Assembly: GCA_005882115.1 (NCBI GenBank)
Contig: VBEG01000022.1
Coordinates: 1-64,000 of the forward strand
From: Chloroflexota bacterium
Lineage (GTDB): Bacteria > Chloroflexota > Dormibacteria > Dormibacterales > Dormibacteraceae
Direction of reading: 5' to 3'
Length of the DNA: 64,000 bases
In this document: piece by piece, positions 14,914 through 23,399 of the stretch
Layout of the letters: each line of letters begins with the position of its first letter
Numbering within the stretch: the stretch's first letter is position 1
Notes under the pieces: generated by a model
What the model was told of the DNA's origin: nothing
Database searches by the model: none
The model's input: the letters and a program-made list of their open reading frames with translations, nothing else
Made by a program: the position numbers and the translations under genes

Positions 14914-16532
14914 CCCTGGCCCTTCCTCCGCGGGCGGGGAAGGGAATTGACGGCGCTGTTACTGCGGATGACATCGTCCAGGCTTGACCCAAGATCGCGC
15001 AGCAAGACCTCGGCGCAGTTGCGTCCTGGCAAACCCGATACAGATCCTCCTGGGTGGGTGCAGGCGCCGGTTTGATACAGGCCGGCAACGGGCGTTCGAT
15101 ACGACGACCAGCCCTCGACCGGCCTGAAGTACCCGCTCTGCTCCGGCGAGTTGGCGCCGCCGTGGCATGAGCCGCGCCAGTTCGCTGGATTACGGCGTTC
15201 GAGGTCGAGCGGCGATTCCACGTGCTCGGCCATCACGATCCGCCGCGAAAGGTTGGGCGAAAGCAGAGACAGCCGTTCGAACAGCTCGTTCGAGACGTCC
15301 TGCTTGATCGAGTCCCAATGCTCGGGGCCCTGCGCCAGCTCGTAGGGCAGAAAGCTGACCACCTTGAACGTGTGCTTGCCGGCCGGCGCGCGGCTGGCAT
15401 CGATCACGCTGGGTGTCAATGCCAGGAAGACCGGTTCCCGCAGGTCGATCTTGCCGGCTCGGAAGGCGGCGAGCATCGCCGCATAAGCATCGAGAGATTC
15501 GAGCGCACCCATCGTCACGCAGGCGCCAAGACCGTCGGTCATCCTGAAGCGCGGCGCCTCCGACAGTGCGTAGTGCGTGACGAACATCGTGAGGTTCGGC
15601 TTCCATCGCGCCACGCCCGCGAGGTAGTCGCCCGGCAGGTTCTCCTGGCCAACGATCTCTGGCAAGTGTTTGACGTGGATGGTCGAGACTATCGCGCGGT
15701 CAGCTTCATAGATCGATCCATCTTTCGTCTCGACGGCGGTTGCCCTGCCACCTTCGACGGCGATCCGAGTGATCGACTTCGACGTCAGGATCGTGCCACC
15801 ATGCTCCTCGATGTCGCGTGCCAGCGCGAGCGGCAGCCGGATCGATCCACCCTCAGGCAGGATCCAACTGAAGCGCTGCCGGCCGGCGGCCAGCGAGAAA
15901 GCCATGAGCCCCGTCTCAGGTTCGTCGAGCGGGTGCAGAGTCATGAAGGCGATCCAGGCGAAGAAGGCACGCACGTGCTCTTCGCGGAAGCGCAGCGTGA
16001 CGATGTCGATTGCTGTCGCCTGCCGGATCGCCAGCATCTTTGCCCCCAGTGGGCTGGCCTGGGTTCTCGCCTCCACGTCGGCCTGCGGCCGCGGCACGTT
16101 CGCTCGCTCGTCGTTCACCACCTGCGCCATGAGGTCCCACTCGGCGAGCAGCTGCCGGTAAGCCTCTGCATCCGCCTTGGAGAACCGCGCCAGCTCGGCG
16201 CATGTCCTTTCCACGTCGCGCCACATACTGATCGAGCTGCCGCCGAGGAAGGGCATCGTGAACACCGGGTCCGGGTAGAGGTACTTGAGGCCGTGCCGGT
16301 CGAGCTCGAGCTCGTTGTTTCGCATCAGCGGGTTGCTCTGGATCAGGTTGTGAGCTGTAGCGCAGGGATCGTGTAGAAACCCCGGCAGCGTCAGCTCCTC
16401 GGTACCGGTGTCGCCACCGATACGCGGCGCACCCTCGAGGACCAGAACCCTGAAACCCGCGCGCGCTGCATATGCCGCGGCGACCAGGTTGTTGTGGCCG
16501 GCGCCGGCAAAGATGATGTCGTGTCGGCTCAT
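14901..16532 (-). CDS. Phytoene-dehydrogenase-like FAD-dependent oxidoreductase
   Basis: 543 residues. The N-terminal dinucleotide fold reads IIFAGAGHNNLVAAAYAARA with the acidic turn VLVLEGAPRIGGDTG. Further FAD contacts are GGSIRLPLALARDIEEHGG and, near the end, GLYQTGACTHPGGSVSGLPG, the usual closing motif of the CrtI/NAD(P)-FAD family. Many relatives annotated as phytoene dehydrogenase are not carotenoid enzymes, and no other carotenoid gene is present here. Within an ABC-transporter operon it more likely oxidises the imported substrate. It overlaps livF by four bases. Its last ~10 codons cover a CCCTTCC..GGAAGGG palindrome. Confidence 0.75.
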   Translation of the reverse strand: MSRHDIIFAGAGHNNLVAAAYAARAGFRVLVLEGAPRIGGDTGTEELTLPGFLHDPCATAHNLIQSNPLMRNNELELDRHGLKYLYPDPVFTMPFLGGSSISMWRDVERTCAELARFSKADAEAYRQLLAEWDLMAQVVNDERANVPRPQADVEARTQASPLGAKMLAIRQATAIDIVTLRFREEHVRAFFAWIAFMTLHPLDEPETGLMAFSLAAGRQRFSWILPEGGSIRLPLALARDIEEHGGTILTSKSITRIAVEGGRATAVETKDGSIYEADRAIVSTIHVKHLPEIVGQENLPGDYLAGVARWKPNLTMFVTHYALSEAPRFRMTDGLGACVTMGALESLDAYAAMLAAFRAGKIDLREPVFLALTPSVIDASRAPAGKHTFKVVSFLPYELAQGPEHWDSIKQDVSNELFERLSLLSPNLSRRIVMAEHVESPLDLERRNPANWRGSCHGGANSPEQSGYFRPVEGWSSYRTPVAGLYQTGACTHPGGSVSGLPGRNCAEVLLRDLGSSLDDVIRSNSAVNSLPRPRRKGQGWGP

Positions 16533-17245
16533 GCCGCCCCTAGATAGAGGCGGCCGATCTCGGGGTTGCCGAGCACGTCGGGGCCAGTGCCCTCGAGCCG
16601 GATCCTCCCGCTCTCCATGACGACCCCGTGGCTGGCGATGCCCAGCCCAGAGCGCGCGTTCTGCTCGACGAGGAGCACCGTGTGACCGGCATCGTTCATG
16701 GTGCGGATCGTGTTGAACACCGTGGTGCGAGTCTTCGGGTCGAGGCCCATCGAGGGCTCATCGAGGATGAGGAGCAACGGGTCGAGCATCATCGCCCGCG
16801 CGAACTCGACGATCTTCTGCTGGCCCCCCGATAGTGATGCGGCAAGCTCGTGCCTGCGCTCCTTGACGACCGGGAAGGTCTCGGCTACTGCCGCCAGCCG
16901 GCGTTCAACCAGCCCCCGATCGCGCACTGTGTAAGCGCCCAATCGCACGTTTTCCCAGACCGTCATCGTCGGAAACAGGCTGCGCTCCTGCGGGACGTGG
17001 ACGATTCCACGATTGAGGATCGAGCGCGGGCTGAGCGCCGCGATGGACTCGCCTCGAAATCGCACCGACCCACGAGTCGGCCGAAGCAAGCCGCTGATGA
17101 CCCGCAACACAGTCGACTTGCCGGCGCCGTTGGGCCCAACGATGCAGGTGAGGCTTTCTTCGTCGACAGCGAGGTCGATGCCGAGCAGGATGTCACCGGC
17201 TCCATAGCCGGCGACTAGGCCCTTGAGCTCGAGCAGCACGCCCAC
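16529..17245 (-). CDS. livF: Branched-chain amino acid-type ABC transporter ATP-binding protein (LivF)
   Basis: 238 residues from GTG 17245, just after the livG stop; an upstream in-frame ATG would overlap livG by 80 bases. It has Walker A CIVGPNGAGKSTVLRV, signature AASLSGGQQKIVEFARAMML, Walker B LLLILDEPSMGLDP and H-loop VLLVEQNARSGL, and ends with the LivF-type LGNPEIGRLYLGA. It powers import with LivG, LivH and LivM. The transported compound need not be a branched-chain amino acid; this family also carries amides, urea, aromatic acids and peptides. Confidence 0.9.
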   Translation of the reverse strand: MGVLLELKGLVAGYGAGDILLGIDLAVDEESLTCIVGPNGAGKSTVLRVISGLLRPTRGSVRFRGESIAALSPRSILNRGIVHVPQERSLFPTMTVWENVRLGAYTVRDRGLVERRLAAVAETFPVVKERRHELAASLSGGQQKIVEFARAMMLDPLLLILDEPSMGLDPKTRTTVFNTIRTMNDAGHTVLLVEQNARSGLGIASHGVVMESGRIRLEGTGPDVLGNPEIGRLYLGAA

Positions 17246-17246
17246 G

Positions 17247-17978
17247 TCAGGCCCCCAGGTAGGCATCGAGAACAGCGGGATCGCTGCGCACGGCATCAGG
17301 CTTGCCGCTTGCGATCTGACGTCCACGATGCACCACGATGACCTCGGAGCAGAGGTTCATCACAAAGCTCATGTTGTGCTCCACGATCAGGAAGGTGGTT
17401 CCGCGGGAGTTGAGTGTGCGGAGGCGGTCGGCGATCCGTTCCAGCAGCGCGGGGTTGACGCCTCCGGCCGGCTCATCGAGCAGCACCAGCTCGGGCCCGG
17501 CCATCATCACCGCGCCAAGCTCGAGGAGCTTGCGCTGCCCGTAAGAGAGCGAACCGCCAAGCGCGCCGGCGACCTGTGAGATCTCGAGGAATTCCAGCAT
17601 CTCCATGGCCTTCGATCTCTCATCGCTCCAGCCGGCGCCTGAGAACAGGGCGCGCAGGCCACTCCGCCGCACCGGCACCAGCAGGTTCTCGAGGGCGGTG
17701 AGGCGCGGAAAGATGCGAGCCAGCTGAAACGTGCGGCCGATCCCGCGCTCGTAGACACGGTCGGGCCCGAGTCCGTCGATCAGCTCCGACTTGAACGTGA
17801 TCCGGCCTTCGTCCATGGCGATGAAGCCGGTGATCAGGTTGAAGATCGTCGTCTTGCCAGATCCATTGGGGCCGATGAGCCCTGTGATCCCGCCGGCAGG
17901 AATAGAGAGCGTGCAGTCGTCCACAGCGACCACGCCGCCAAAGCGCTTGCTGAGGTGGTCGACCTGAAGCAGGCTCAT
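17247..17978 (-). CDS. livG: Branched-chain amino acid-type ABC transporter ATP-binding protein (LivG)
   Basis: 243 residues with Walker A LIGPNGSGKTTIFNLITGF, signature GGSLSYGQRKLLELGAVMM, Walker B LVLLDEPAGGVNP and H-loop FLIVEHNMSFVMNL. The segment RVYERGIGRTFQLARIFPRL is diagnostic of LivG. Its ATG overlaps the livM stop by four bases. In the ABC heterodimer it pairs with LivF at the cytoplasmic face of LivHM. Confidence 0.9.
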   Translation of the reverse strand: MSLLQVDHLSKRFGGVVAVDDCTLSIPAGGITGLIGPNGSGKTTIFNLITGFIAMDEGRITFKSELIDGLGPDRVYERGIGRTFQLARIFPRLTALENLLVPVRRSGLRALFSGAGWSDERSKAMEMLEFLEISQVAGALGGSLSYGQRKLLELGAVMMAGPELVLLDEPAGGVNPALLERIADRLRTLNSRGTTFLIVEHNMSFVMNLCSEVIVVHRGRQIASGKPDAVRSDPAVLDAYLGA

Positions 17979-18979
17979 GGCGCCGCGCCCGCACGCGCCG
18001 CCGGCGCGCTCGCCCGGCGTTCTGCAATCAAGTCGCGAACCGATGGGATGATGCCGCGCGGCATGAGGAGAATCACGAGAAGAAACACCGCTGAGTACAG
18101 AACGAGGTAGAGCCGGCTGGCCCCGTAGTTGTATGCGAGCCAGAGTTGCGCAGGTTCGAGGATCACCGCCCCGAGCACCGGTCCCCAGAGGGTGCCGAGG
18201 CCACCGAGGAACACCATCAGCACCATCGAAATGCCAATCAGGGGATCGACCACAAATTGCGGATAGATGAAGGTCACGTAGTAGCCGTAGACGCTACCGA
18301 TCATGCCGACGAGCGTTGCGCTGATCACAAACGCAGTCAGCTTGAAAGCCCGGGCGGGGACGCCGACGGCAAGCGCCTTGTCCTCGTCATCGCGGATGGC
18401 CAGCAGCCCGAGGCCGAACTTCGACCGGCGGATCGACCACGATACCGCCAGGCCCAGGACGGCAAGCGCCAGCATCGCGTAGTAGAACGGGATGTTGAAG
18501 AAGTCGCCGCGCCAGGGCGGGTTCGGAAAACCGAGGCCTGCCCCTCCGCCGGTCAAGCTCGTGAGATTCTCGGCCAGCAGCTGCAGCATGAACATGAAGG
18601 CGATGGTGACGATCACAAAGGTTGCCGCCCGCGTGCGTAGAGCAAACCAGCCGACTCCCGCGGCCATCAGCCCAGTGAGGAGGCCGGCCACAGGAACGAA
18701 CAGAAACGGCGCGTAGCCGCCCGCAATCGAGAGCCTGGCGAGCAGGAGGCCGAGCGCATAAGCCCCGAAGCCGAAGAAGCCCGCGTGACCAAGGGAGATG
18801 TAGCCCGTGTAGCCGCCCATGATGTTCCAGGCGGTCGCCAGCCCGACATACATCAGCGTGAAGACCGCCATGTTCGTCGTCGCCGATTCGGGCGATATCG
18901 CCGGAAGCACAAGTGTAAGCGTCAGGACCGCGACCAAGCCCACAGCCATCAGGACGCGTTTGTCGCGCAGGCGGTTCAC
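17975..18979 (-). CDS. livM: Branched-chain amino acid-type ABC transporter permease (LivM)
   Basis: 334 residues with about nine to ten membrane helices. GGYTGYISLGHAGFFGFGAY and RTRAATFVIVTIAFMFML are the conserved LivM segments, and SKFGLGLLAIRDDEDKALAV is the cytoplasmic coupling loop that contacts the ATPases. It overlaps both livH and livG by four bases each. Confidence 0.9.
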   Translation of the reverse strand: MNRLRDKRVLMAVGLVAVLTLTLVLPAISPESATTNMAVFTLMYVGLATAWNIMGGYTGYISLGHAGFFGFGAYALGLLLARLSIAGGYAPFLFVPVAGLLTGLMAAGVGWFALRTRAATFVIVTIAFMFMLQLLAENLTSLTGGGAGLGFPNPPWRGDFFNIPFYYAMLALAVLGLAVSWSIRRSKFGLGLLAIRDDEDKALAVGVPARAFKLTAFVISATLVGMIGSVYGYYVTFIYPQFVVDPLIGISMVLMVFLGGLGTLWGPVLGAVILEPAQLWLAYNYGASRLYLVLYSAVFLLVILLMPRGIIPSVRDLIAERRASAPAARAGAAP

Positions 18980-19851
18980 AGCCGCTCCCGGACCCGCAAG
19001 CCAAACAATCCCTGGGGCCGCACCAACAACACGGCGACGAGGATGACGAAGAAGACAAAGCTGGCCCAGACCGGCGAGATCACCACCGCGGTGATGTCCT
19101 CGATCACCAGCATCACAAGCGCTGCGATGATCGCGCCGCGCAAGCTTCCCAGGCCTCCGAGAACGATGATCGTCAGCAATCTCGATATCAGGTCGTAGTG
19201 GCTTCCCGGGTTGAAGGTGTTGGTGATGCCGAACACCACGCCACCGGCAGCTGCGGTGGCCATGCCGATTCCGAAGGCGATAGCCGACACTCGATCAACA
19301 TCGATTCCAACGAGCTGGGCCGCCGTCCGGTTGAGCATGGTGGCCCGGATGGCGCCGCCGAAAGTCGTGCGGTAGAGCATCAGAAAGATCGCGCCCAGGA
19401 TCGCGAGGCACAGGAGGAAACCGTAGATGTAGACGTAGGTGATCCGGAAGTCGCCGATCGGAAAGCTCGCAGTGTCGTACCAGGCGGTGATCTGCAGGTA
19501 GTTTGAGCTGAAGAAGTAGCCAAGCAAGCCCTCGATGCCCAATGCGATGGAGTAGGTGACGAGGACGGACAAGGCCTCGCGATCAGTTTTCAAGGGACGA
19601 ATGAAGACGACCTGCAGGATGACGCCTAACACGAACATGACGGGCATTGTCACCACGAGGCTCACGAACGGATCGATGCTGAGGTTGCGCCACAGGACGA
19701 AGCTGAGATAGGCACCAAGAATCACGAGCGCACCGTGACCCACGTTGATGATGCGCATGACGCCGAAGATCAGGGTCAGGCCAGATGCCATGAGGGCGTA
19801 GACGCCTCCCGTCAGGATGCCCAGCACCGCCGCTTCCAGGACCAGGGTCAT
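18976..19851 (-). CDS. livH: Branched-chain amino acid-type ABC transporter permease (LivH)
   Basis: 291 residues, about eight membrane helices. ILTGGVYALMASGLTLIFGV and INVGHGALVILGAYLSF are the standard opening of LivH; GGAIRATMLNRTAAQLVGID is the coupling loop and IIVLGGLGSLRGAIIAALVM the late conserved helix pair. It follows the binding-protein gene after 58 bases, where translation and perhaps mRNA processing are set apart, as is usual for an abundant binding protein. Confidence 0.9.
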   Translation of the reverse strand: MTLVLEAAVLGILTGGVYALMASGLTLIFGVMRIINVGHGALVILGAYLSFVLWRNLSIDPFVSLVVTMPVMFVLGVILQVVFIRPLKTDREALSVLVTYSIALGIEGLLGYFFSSNYLQITAWYDTASFPIGDFRITYVYIYGFLLCLAILGAIFLMLYRTTFGGAIRATMLNRTAAQLVGIDVDRVSAIAFGIGMATAAAGGVVFGITNTFNPGSHYDLISRLLTIIVLGGLGSLRGAIIAALVMLVIEDITAVVISPVWASFVFFVILVAVLLVRPQGLFGLRVRERL

Positions 19852-19909
19852 CTCAACGAGCTGGAAGCGAGGCGGGGACGGCGGCTTTCGCTCACCGTCC
19901 CCGTTTCAT

Positions 19910-21130
19910 CTACTGCCAGTCGTGCTTCGGGTATTCGGGCTGAGCGGCGGCCACGGTCGATGGGTAAACGAAGACTGCGGTGCCGTTCTGCCACTGCTCG
20001 ACGAAAACCCCCACGCCGCCTTGAGGCTTACCGACCGAATCCCAGCCCATCGGGCCCTGGACCGTTTGATAGGTGCCCGAGTGGAGGGTGTCGATGAGCT
20101 TCTGGTTGTCGATGCTACCGGCCTTTGTGGCGGCCTGGTCCACGACCTGACCGACGCTGTAGGCCTCGGCCGAGTCGGCGCTGATGTCAGCCGCCGAGCC
20201 ACCGTACTTGGAGACGTATTCGGACACAAAGGTGGGGTTGCCATAGGCCTGTGAGCCCGACGCCCAGCCGGCTGGGACCATGATCCCCTCGGTGTTGGCT
20301 TTCAGCTTGTCCGAGTAGCTGGCCCCCTGGTCGGGTCCAGCTGTCTCGATCAACGTCTTCGGGTTGTAATGCTGTGTGATGAACGTCTTGACGAAGGCGA
20401 TGGCGTCAGGCACCTGTGTGCCGAGAATGACAGCGTCGGCTTTCGAGCTGGCGACCTTCAAAGCAAGCGGGGTGAAGTCGGTGGTCTCGGCCGGGTACAC
20501 CTTGTAGGAGACCGTCTGGACTCCTGCCGCCTCCAGCAGGCTTTTGGCCTTGTCGACCTGAGGCTGTGTGAAGGGATCGTCCTCAGTCGCATATGCAGCG
20601 GTCTTGGGTCGCTGGTCTGCGGGCAGCGACAGCAACCAATTGGTATAGCTGACGAGGTTGTCCTCGATCGCCGCGGGTTGCACGAAGAAAAGGGAGTGGA
20701 GGCCGAGCGCGAACACAGATGGCGCCCCGCCCGCGGGCTCTGGGAATGCGTAGCCGAGGCGGTCGACCCTTGTCGCCGCCGGTTTGGTCAGCAAGCTGGA
20801 ATACGGTCCGAAGACAAGCGCGACCTTGTCCGATGAGATCAGGTTTTCGTAATTCGTCACGACCTGTGTCGTGCTGCTGGCGTCGTCGACGTACTTCATC
20901 GTCACCTGGTGTCCCAACAAGCCGCCCTTCTTGTTGACATCCGCGGCCCACAGGTCGTAGCCCTTCTGCAATGCAGGACCGTCGCTCGAGAAGTCGCCGG
21001 TGAGCGAGACGGAGACGCCGATGGTTATCGGGGTGCCCGATGAAGGAGTCGCGGTGGCCGTTCCTCCGCCGCCGCATGCGGTAAGGGCCAGGCAAGCGCC
21101 CGCCACAGTTGCGATCAAGGCCCTTCGCAT
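19910..21130 (-). CDS. ABC transporter substrate-binding lipoprotein (LivK / Peripla_BP_6 type)
   Basis: 406 residues from ATG 21130, behind GGGGAGGAG; a start further upstream would add residues before the signal peptide. A lipoprotein signal ends in ALTACGGGG, so Cys19 is the lipid anchor. The mature protein is a type I periplasmic binding protein: ITIGVSVSLTGDFSSDGPAL, then NLISSDKVALVFGPYSS and SSKADAVILGTQVPDAIAF. The aromatic- and Ser-rich pocket residues cannot identify the ligand. It is the first gene of the liv operon; the promoter and a LacI-type operator lie at 21183-21228. Confidence 0.85.
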   Translation of the reverse strand: MRRALIATVAGACLALTACGGGGTATATPSSGTPITIGVSVSLTGDFSSDGPALQKGYDLWAADVNKKGGLLGHQVTMKYVDDASSTTQVVTNYENLISSDKVALVFGPYSSLLTKPAATRVDRLGYAFPEPAGGAPSVFALGLHSLFFVQPAAIEDNLVSYTNWLLSLPADQRPKTAAYATEDDPFTQPQVDKAKSLLEAAGVQTVSYKVYPAETTDFTPLALKVASSKADAVILGTQVPDAIAFVKTFITQHYNPKTLIETAGPDQGASYSDKLKANTEGIMVPAGWASGSQAYGNPTFVSEYVSKYGGSAADISADSAEAYSVGQVVDQAATKAGSIDNQKLIDTLHSGTYQTVQGPMGWDSVGKPQGGVGVFVEQWQNGTAVFVYPSTVAAAQPEYPKHDWQ

Positions 21131-21182
21131 GCTTCGCTCCTCCCCATCCGGACGCGCTTTGCAGCGCGGCGCGCTTGCGGTG

Positions 21183-21228
21183 AACAAACGATTGCTCTAT
21201 GTTAGCCACGGGCCAAACGAAATGTCAA
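21183..21228 (-). promoter_or_regulatory. liv operon promoter with LacI-type operator
   Basis: On the minus strand TTGACA (21223-21228) and TAACAT (21199-21204) are separated by 18 bases. Directly downstream is the operator GAGCAATCGTTTGTT (21183-21197), an imperfect palindrome around CAATCGTTTG. The same arrangement precedes the rightward operon at 22309-22353. The lacI-type start lies 16 bases beyond the -35 box on the other strand, so repressor binding may also affect its own gene. Confidence 0.75.
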
Positions 21229-21244
21229 TGCAACCCTGCGCGGC

Positions 21245-22300
21245 ATGCCTGTAACGCTCAAGGAGCTCGCCGCCAGGGCCCAGGTACACCCGTCGACGGT
21301 GTCGCGCGTGGCCAACAACGACCCGAGCCTGCGTATCGCGCAGGCGACGCGGACGCGCATCGAGGCGTTGCTGCGCGAGACCGAGTACAGGCCCAACGGC
21401 GTCGCCCGCGGACTGAAGCTCCGTCAGACGCTGGTGCTGGCCGTCGTGATTCCCGACATCACCAACCCGTTCTTCGCAGCGCTCTTTCGAGGGATCGAGG
21501 ATGGCGCGACGCCTCGTGGATACCAGGTTCTCCTTTGCAACACCGATGGCATTCCGGAGCGGCAGAGGGCTCACCTGCAAAGCCTCGCTGCTCGCCGCGT
21601 GGACGGCGTCATCCTTGCCAGCACCTTCCTCAAGGACCCTGCTGTGCGATGGCTGCGGCACCAACGCACCCCCTACGTCCTGGTCAACAGGTTCAGCGAC
21701 GAGGGGGTCGATCCGTTCGTCGGCTCCGACGATGTGACAGGGGCGATGCTCGCCACCCAGCACTTGATCGGGCTCGGCCACGTTCGAATCGGCCACCTGG
21801 CAGGCCAGCCAACAGTAAGCACGGGGGTGTTGCGCCGCAAGGGCTACCACGCCGCGCTGTCCGATGCCGGCATTGCTGCAGATCTCGACCTCCTCGTCGA
21901 GTCCGGCTTTGTCGAAGAGGGTGGCGCCCAGGCGATGGAGCGGCTCCTGTCGCTCGACCGCCCGCCGACCGCCGCCTTCGCGGTGACCGACATGACCGCG
22001 GTCGGGGCATACGGGGTAGCTCGCCGGAGAGGACTGCGCATCCCCGAGGACCTCGCGATAGTCGGATACAACGACATCCCGCTCGCGGCGCGACTCATCC
22101 CCGGGCTGACGACCGTGCACGTGCCGATCCACGAGTTCGGCAGCGTGGCGGCGCGCATGGTGCTGGAGCAGATCGAGACAGGGGTGCTGACGCCGCGGCG
22201 GGTGGTGTTCGCGCCGCAGCTGGTGGTGCGGGGATCGAGCCTCGCCAGCGCCGATGAGCAGGTGCTCGGGCGCGCCGGGGCCCGCAGCCCGGCCGAGTGA
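21245..22300 (+). CDS. LacI family transcriptional regulator
   Basis: 351 residues. The N-terminal helix-turn-helix is TLKELAARAQVHPSTVSRV followed by the hinge helix YRPNGVARGLK. The effector domain is a periplasmic-binding-protein fold: VVIPDITNPFFAALFRGIED, VDGVILASTFLKD, GLGHVRIGHLAGQP and DLAIVGYNDIPLAARLIPGL, all standard for LacI/GalR repressors. It sits between two operons whose promoters share its likely operator (21183-21197 and 22339-22353), so it probably represses both until an imported or processed ligand binds. The ligand is not identifiable. Confidence 0.9.
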   Translation: MPVTLKELAARAQVHPSTVSRVANNDPSLRIAQATRTRIEALLRETEYRPNGVARGLKLRQTLVLAVVIPDITNPFFAALFRGIEDGATPRGYQVLLCNTDGIPERQRAHLQSLAARRVDGVILASTFLKDPAVRWLRHQRTPYVLVNRFSDEGVDPFVGSDDVTGAMLATQHLIGLGHVRIGHLAGQPTVSTGVLRRKGYHAALSDAGIAADLDLLVESGFVEEGGAQAMERLLSLDRPPTAAFAVTDMTAVGAYGVARRRGLRIPEDLAIVGYNDIPLAARLIPGLTTVHVPIHEFGSVAARMVLEQIETGVLTPRRVVFAPQLVVRGSSLASADEQVLGRAGARSPAE

Positions 22301-22308
22301 CGCGCGGT

Positions 22309-22353
22309 TTGACACTGTCAAATTTCCGCTGGTATGTTAGACAAACGTTTGCT
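22309..22353 (+). promoter_or_regulatory. Promoter and LacI-type operator of the rightward operon
   Basis: TTGACA (22309-22314), an 18-base spacer and TATGTT (22333-22338) form a sigma70-type promoter. The operator AGACAAACGTTTGCTC (22339-22353 region) contains the perfect palindrome CAAACGTTTG (22342-22351) and abuts the -10 box, a position that blocks RNA polymerase. The central AAACGTTT is close to classical LacI/GalR half-site pairs. Confidence 0.8.
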
Positions 22354-22397
22354 CATATCTGCCGACAGATAGGCAACCCGGAGGCACTGTCCAAAGA

Positions 22398-23399
22398 ATG
22401 AAGCCCTCAAAGCACAGGCTTGGCTGGATCGGCACCGGCCGCATGGGCTACGCCCTGGTGACAAGGCTCCTCGAACGCGGCTGCGACGTGGCCGTCTACA
22501 ACAGGACGAGGGCCAAGGCCGAGCCGCTCGTGAAGCTCGGCGCCCGCCTTGTCGATCGGCCTGCCGACCTGGCTGACCGCGACATCGTCTTCACGTCGGT
22601 GGCGGGCTCGCAGGACTTTGCCGAGGTGACCACCGGCCCGGACGGCGTGCTGTCAAACGGCGGCCCGGTCCCAGCTGTGGTCATCGACTCTTCGACGGTT
22701 TCCATGGACGTGTCACAGAAGGTCCGCGCGAAAGCGGAAGAGCTCGGCACCGCCCTTCTCGCCACTCCTGTCAGCGGCAATCCAAAGGTTGTGCGCGCCG
22801 GCCGCCTCAGCATCGCTGTTTCTGGCCCGCGCAAGGCTTTTGAAATGTCTCTCCCTTACCTAGAGATGCTCGGCGCGACTGTGAGCTATGTCGGAGAAGG
22901 CGAGCGTGCGCGGTTGGTCAAGATCTGTCACAACCTGGTTCTCGGTGTCGTCACCCAGATCATGGCCGAGACCACAGTGCTGGCAGAGCGTGGGGGGATC
23001 CCGCGGGCCGACTACCTCGAGTTTCTCAACGGCAGCGTGATGGGCTCGACCTTCACCCGCTACAAAACACCTGCGTTCGTCAACCTCGATTTCACGCCGA
23101 CCTTCACGGGCAAGCTGCTGCGCAAGGATTTCGAGCTCGGGCTCGAAGCCGCGCGCAAGCTCGAGGTTCCAATGCCGGTGTCGGCGCTGGTGCACCAGAT
23201 CGTGACCAACATGATCGGCTTCGAGCTGGGCGACGCGGATTTCGCGGCGCTCCTCCAGATGCAAGCCTGGGGCGCGGGGCTCAATCTCTTGCCAGAGAAC
23301 CGCAAAGTTTCCGATGGCCTTGAAGAAAAGGCGCCGGCCCACCCGGGTGAAGGAAAACCGCAGAGCTCTTCGAAATCGGGCAAGAATGTCCAAAGCTGA
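22398..23399 (+). CDS. NAD(P)-dependent oxidoreductase, 3-hydroxyisobutyrate dehydrogenase family
   Basis: 333 residues. The Rossmann motif GWIGTGRMGYALVTRLLERG opens the protein, with VYNRTRAKAEPLVKLGA suggesting a preference for NADP (Arg after the second strand). The substrate loop is ATPVSGNPKVVRAGRLSI, and the catalytic Lys is about K175 in LVKICHNLVLG. The family reduces or oxidises 3-hydroxyacids such as 3-hydroxyisobutyrate, tartronate semialdehyde or hydroxymethylglutarate. The C-terminal ~25 residues are Lys/Ser-rich and look unstructured. It is the first gene behind the LacI-controlled promoter and overlaps the M24 gene by 14 bases. Confidence 0.85.
   Translation: MKPSKHRLGWIGTGRMGYALVTRLLERGCDVAVYNRTRAKAEPLVKLGARLVDRPADLADRDIVFTSVAGSQDFAEVTTGPDGVLSNGGPVPAVVIDSSTVSMDVSQKVRAKAEELGTALLATPVSGNPKVVRAGRLSIAVSGPRKAFEMSLPYLEMLGATVSYVGEGERARLVKICHNLVLGVVTQIMAETTVLAERGGIPRADYLEFLNGSVMGSTFTRYKTPAFVNLDFTPTFTGKLLRKDFELGLEAARKLEVPMPVSALVHQIVTNMIGFELGDADFAALLQMQAWGAGLNLLPENRKVSDGLEEKAPAHPGEGKPQSSSKSGKNVQS

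Noticed and set aside
14917-14945. Palindrome CCCTTCC..GGAAGGG at the end of the FAD oxidoreductase as another repeat copy
   Set aside because: It lacks the GGCTTCGCC hairpin and the CTCCCC core, so I did not count it; it may be a diverged copy.
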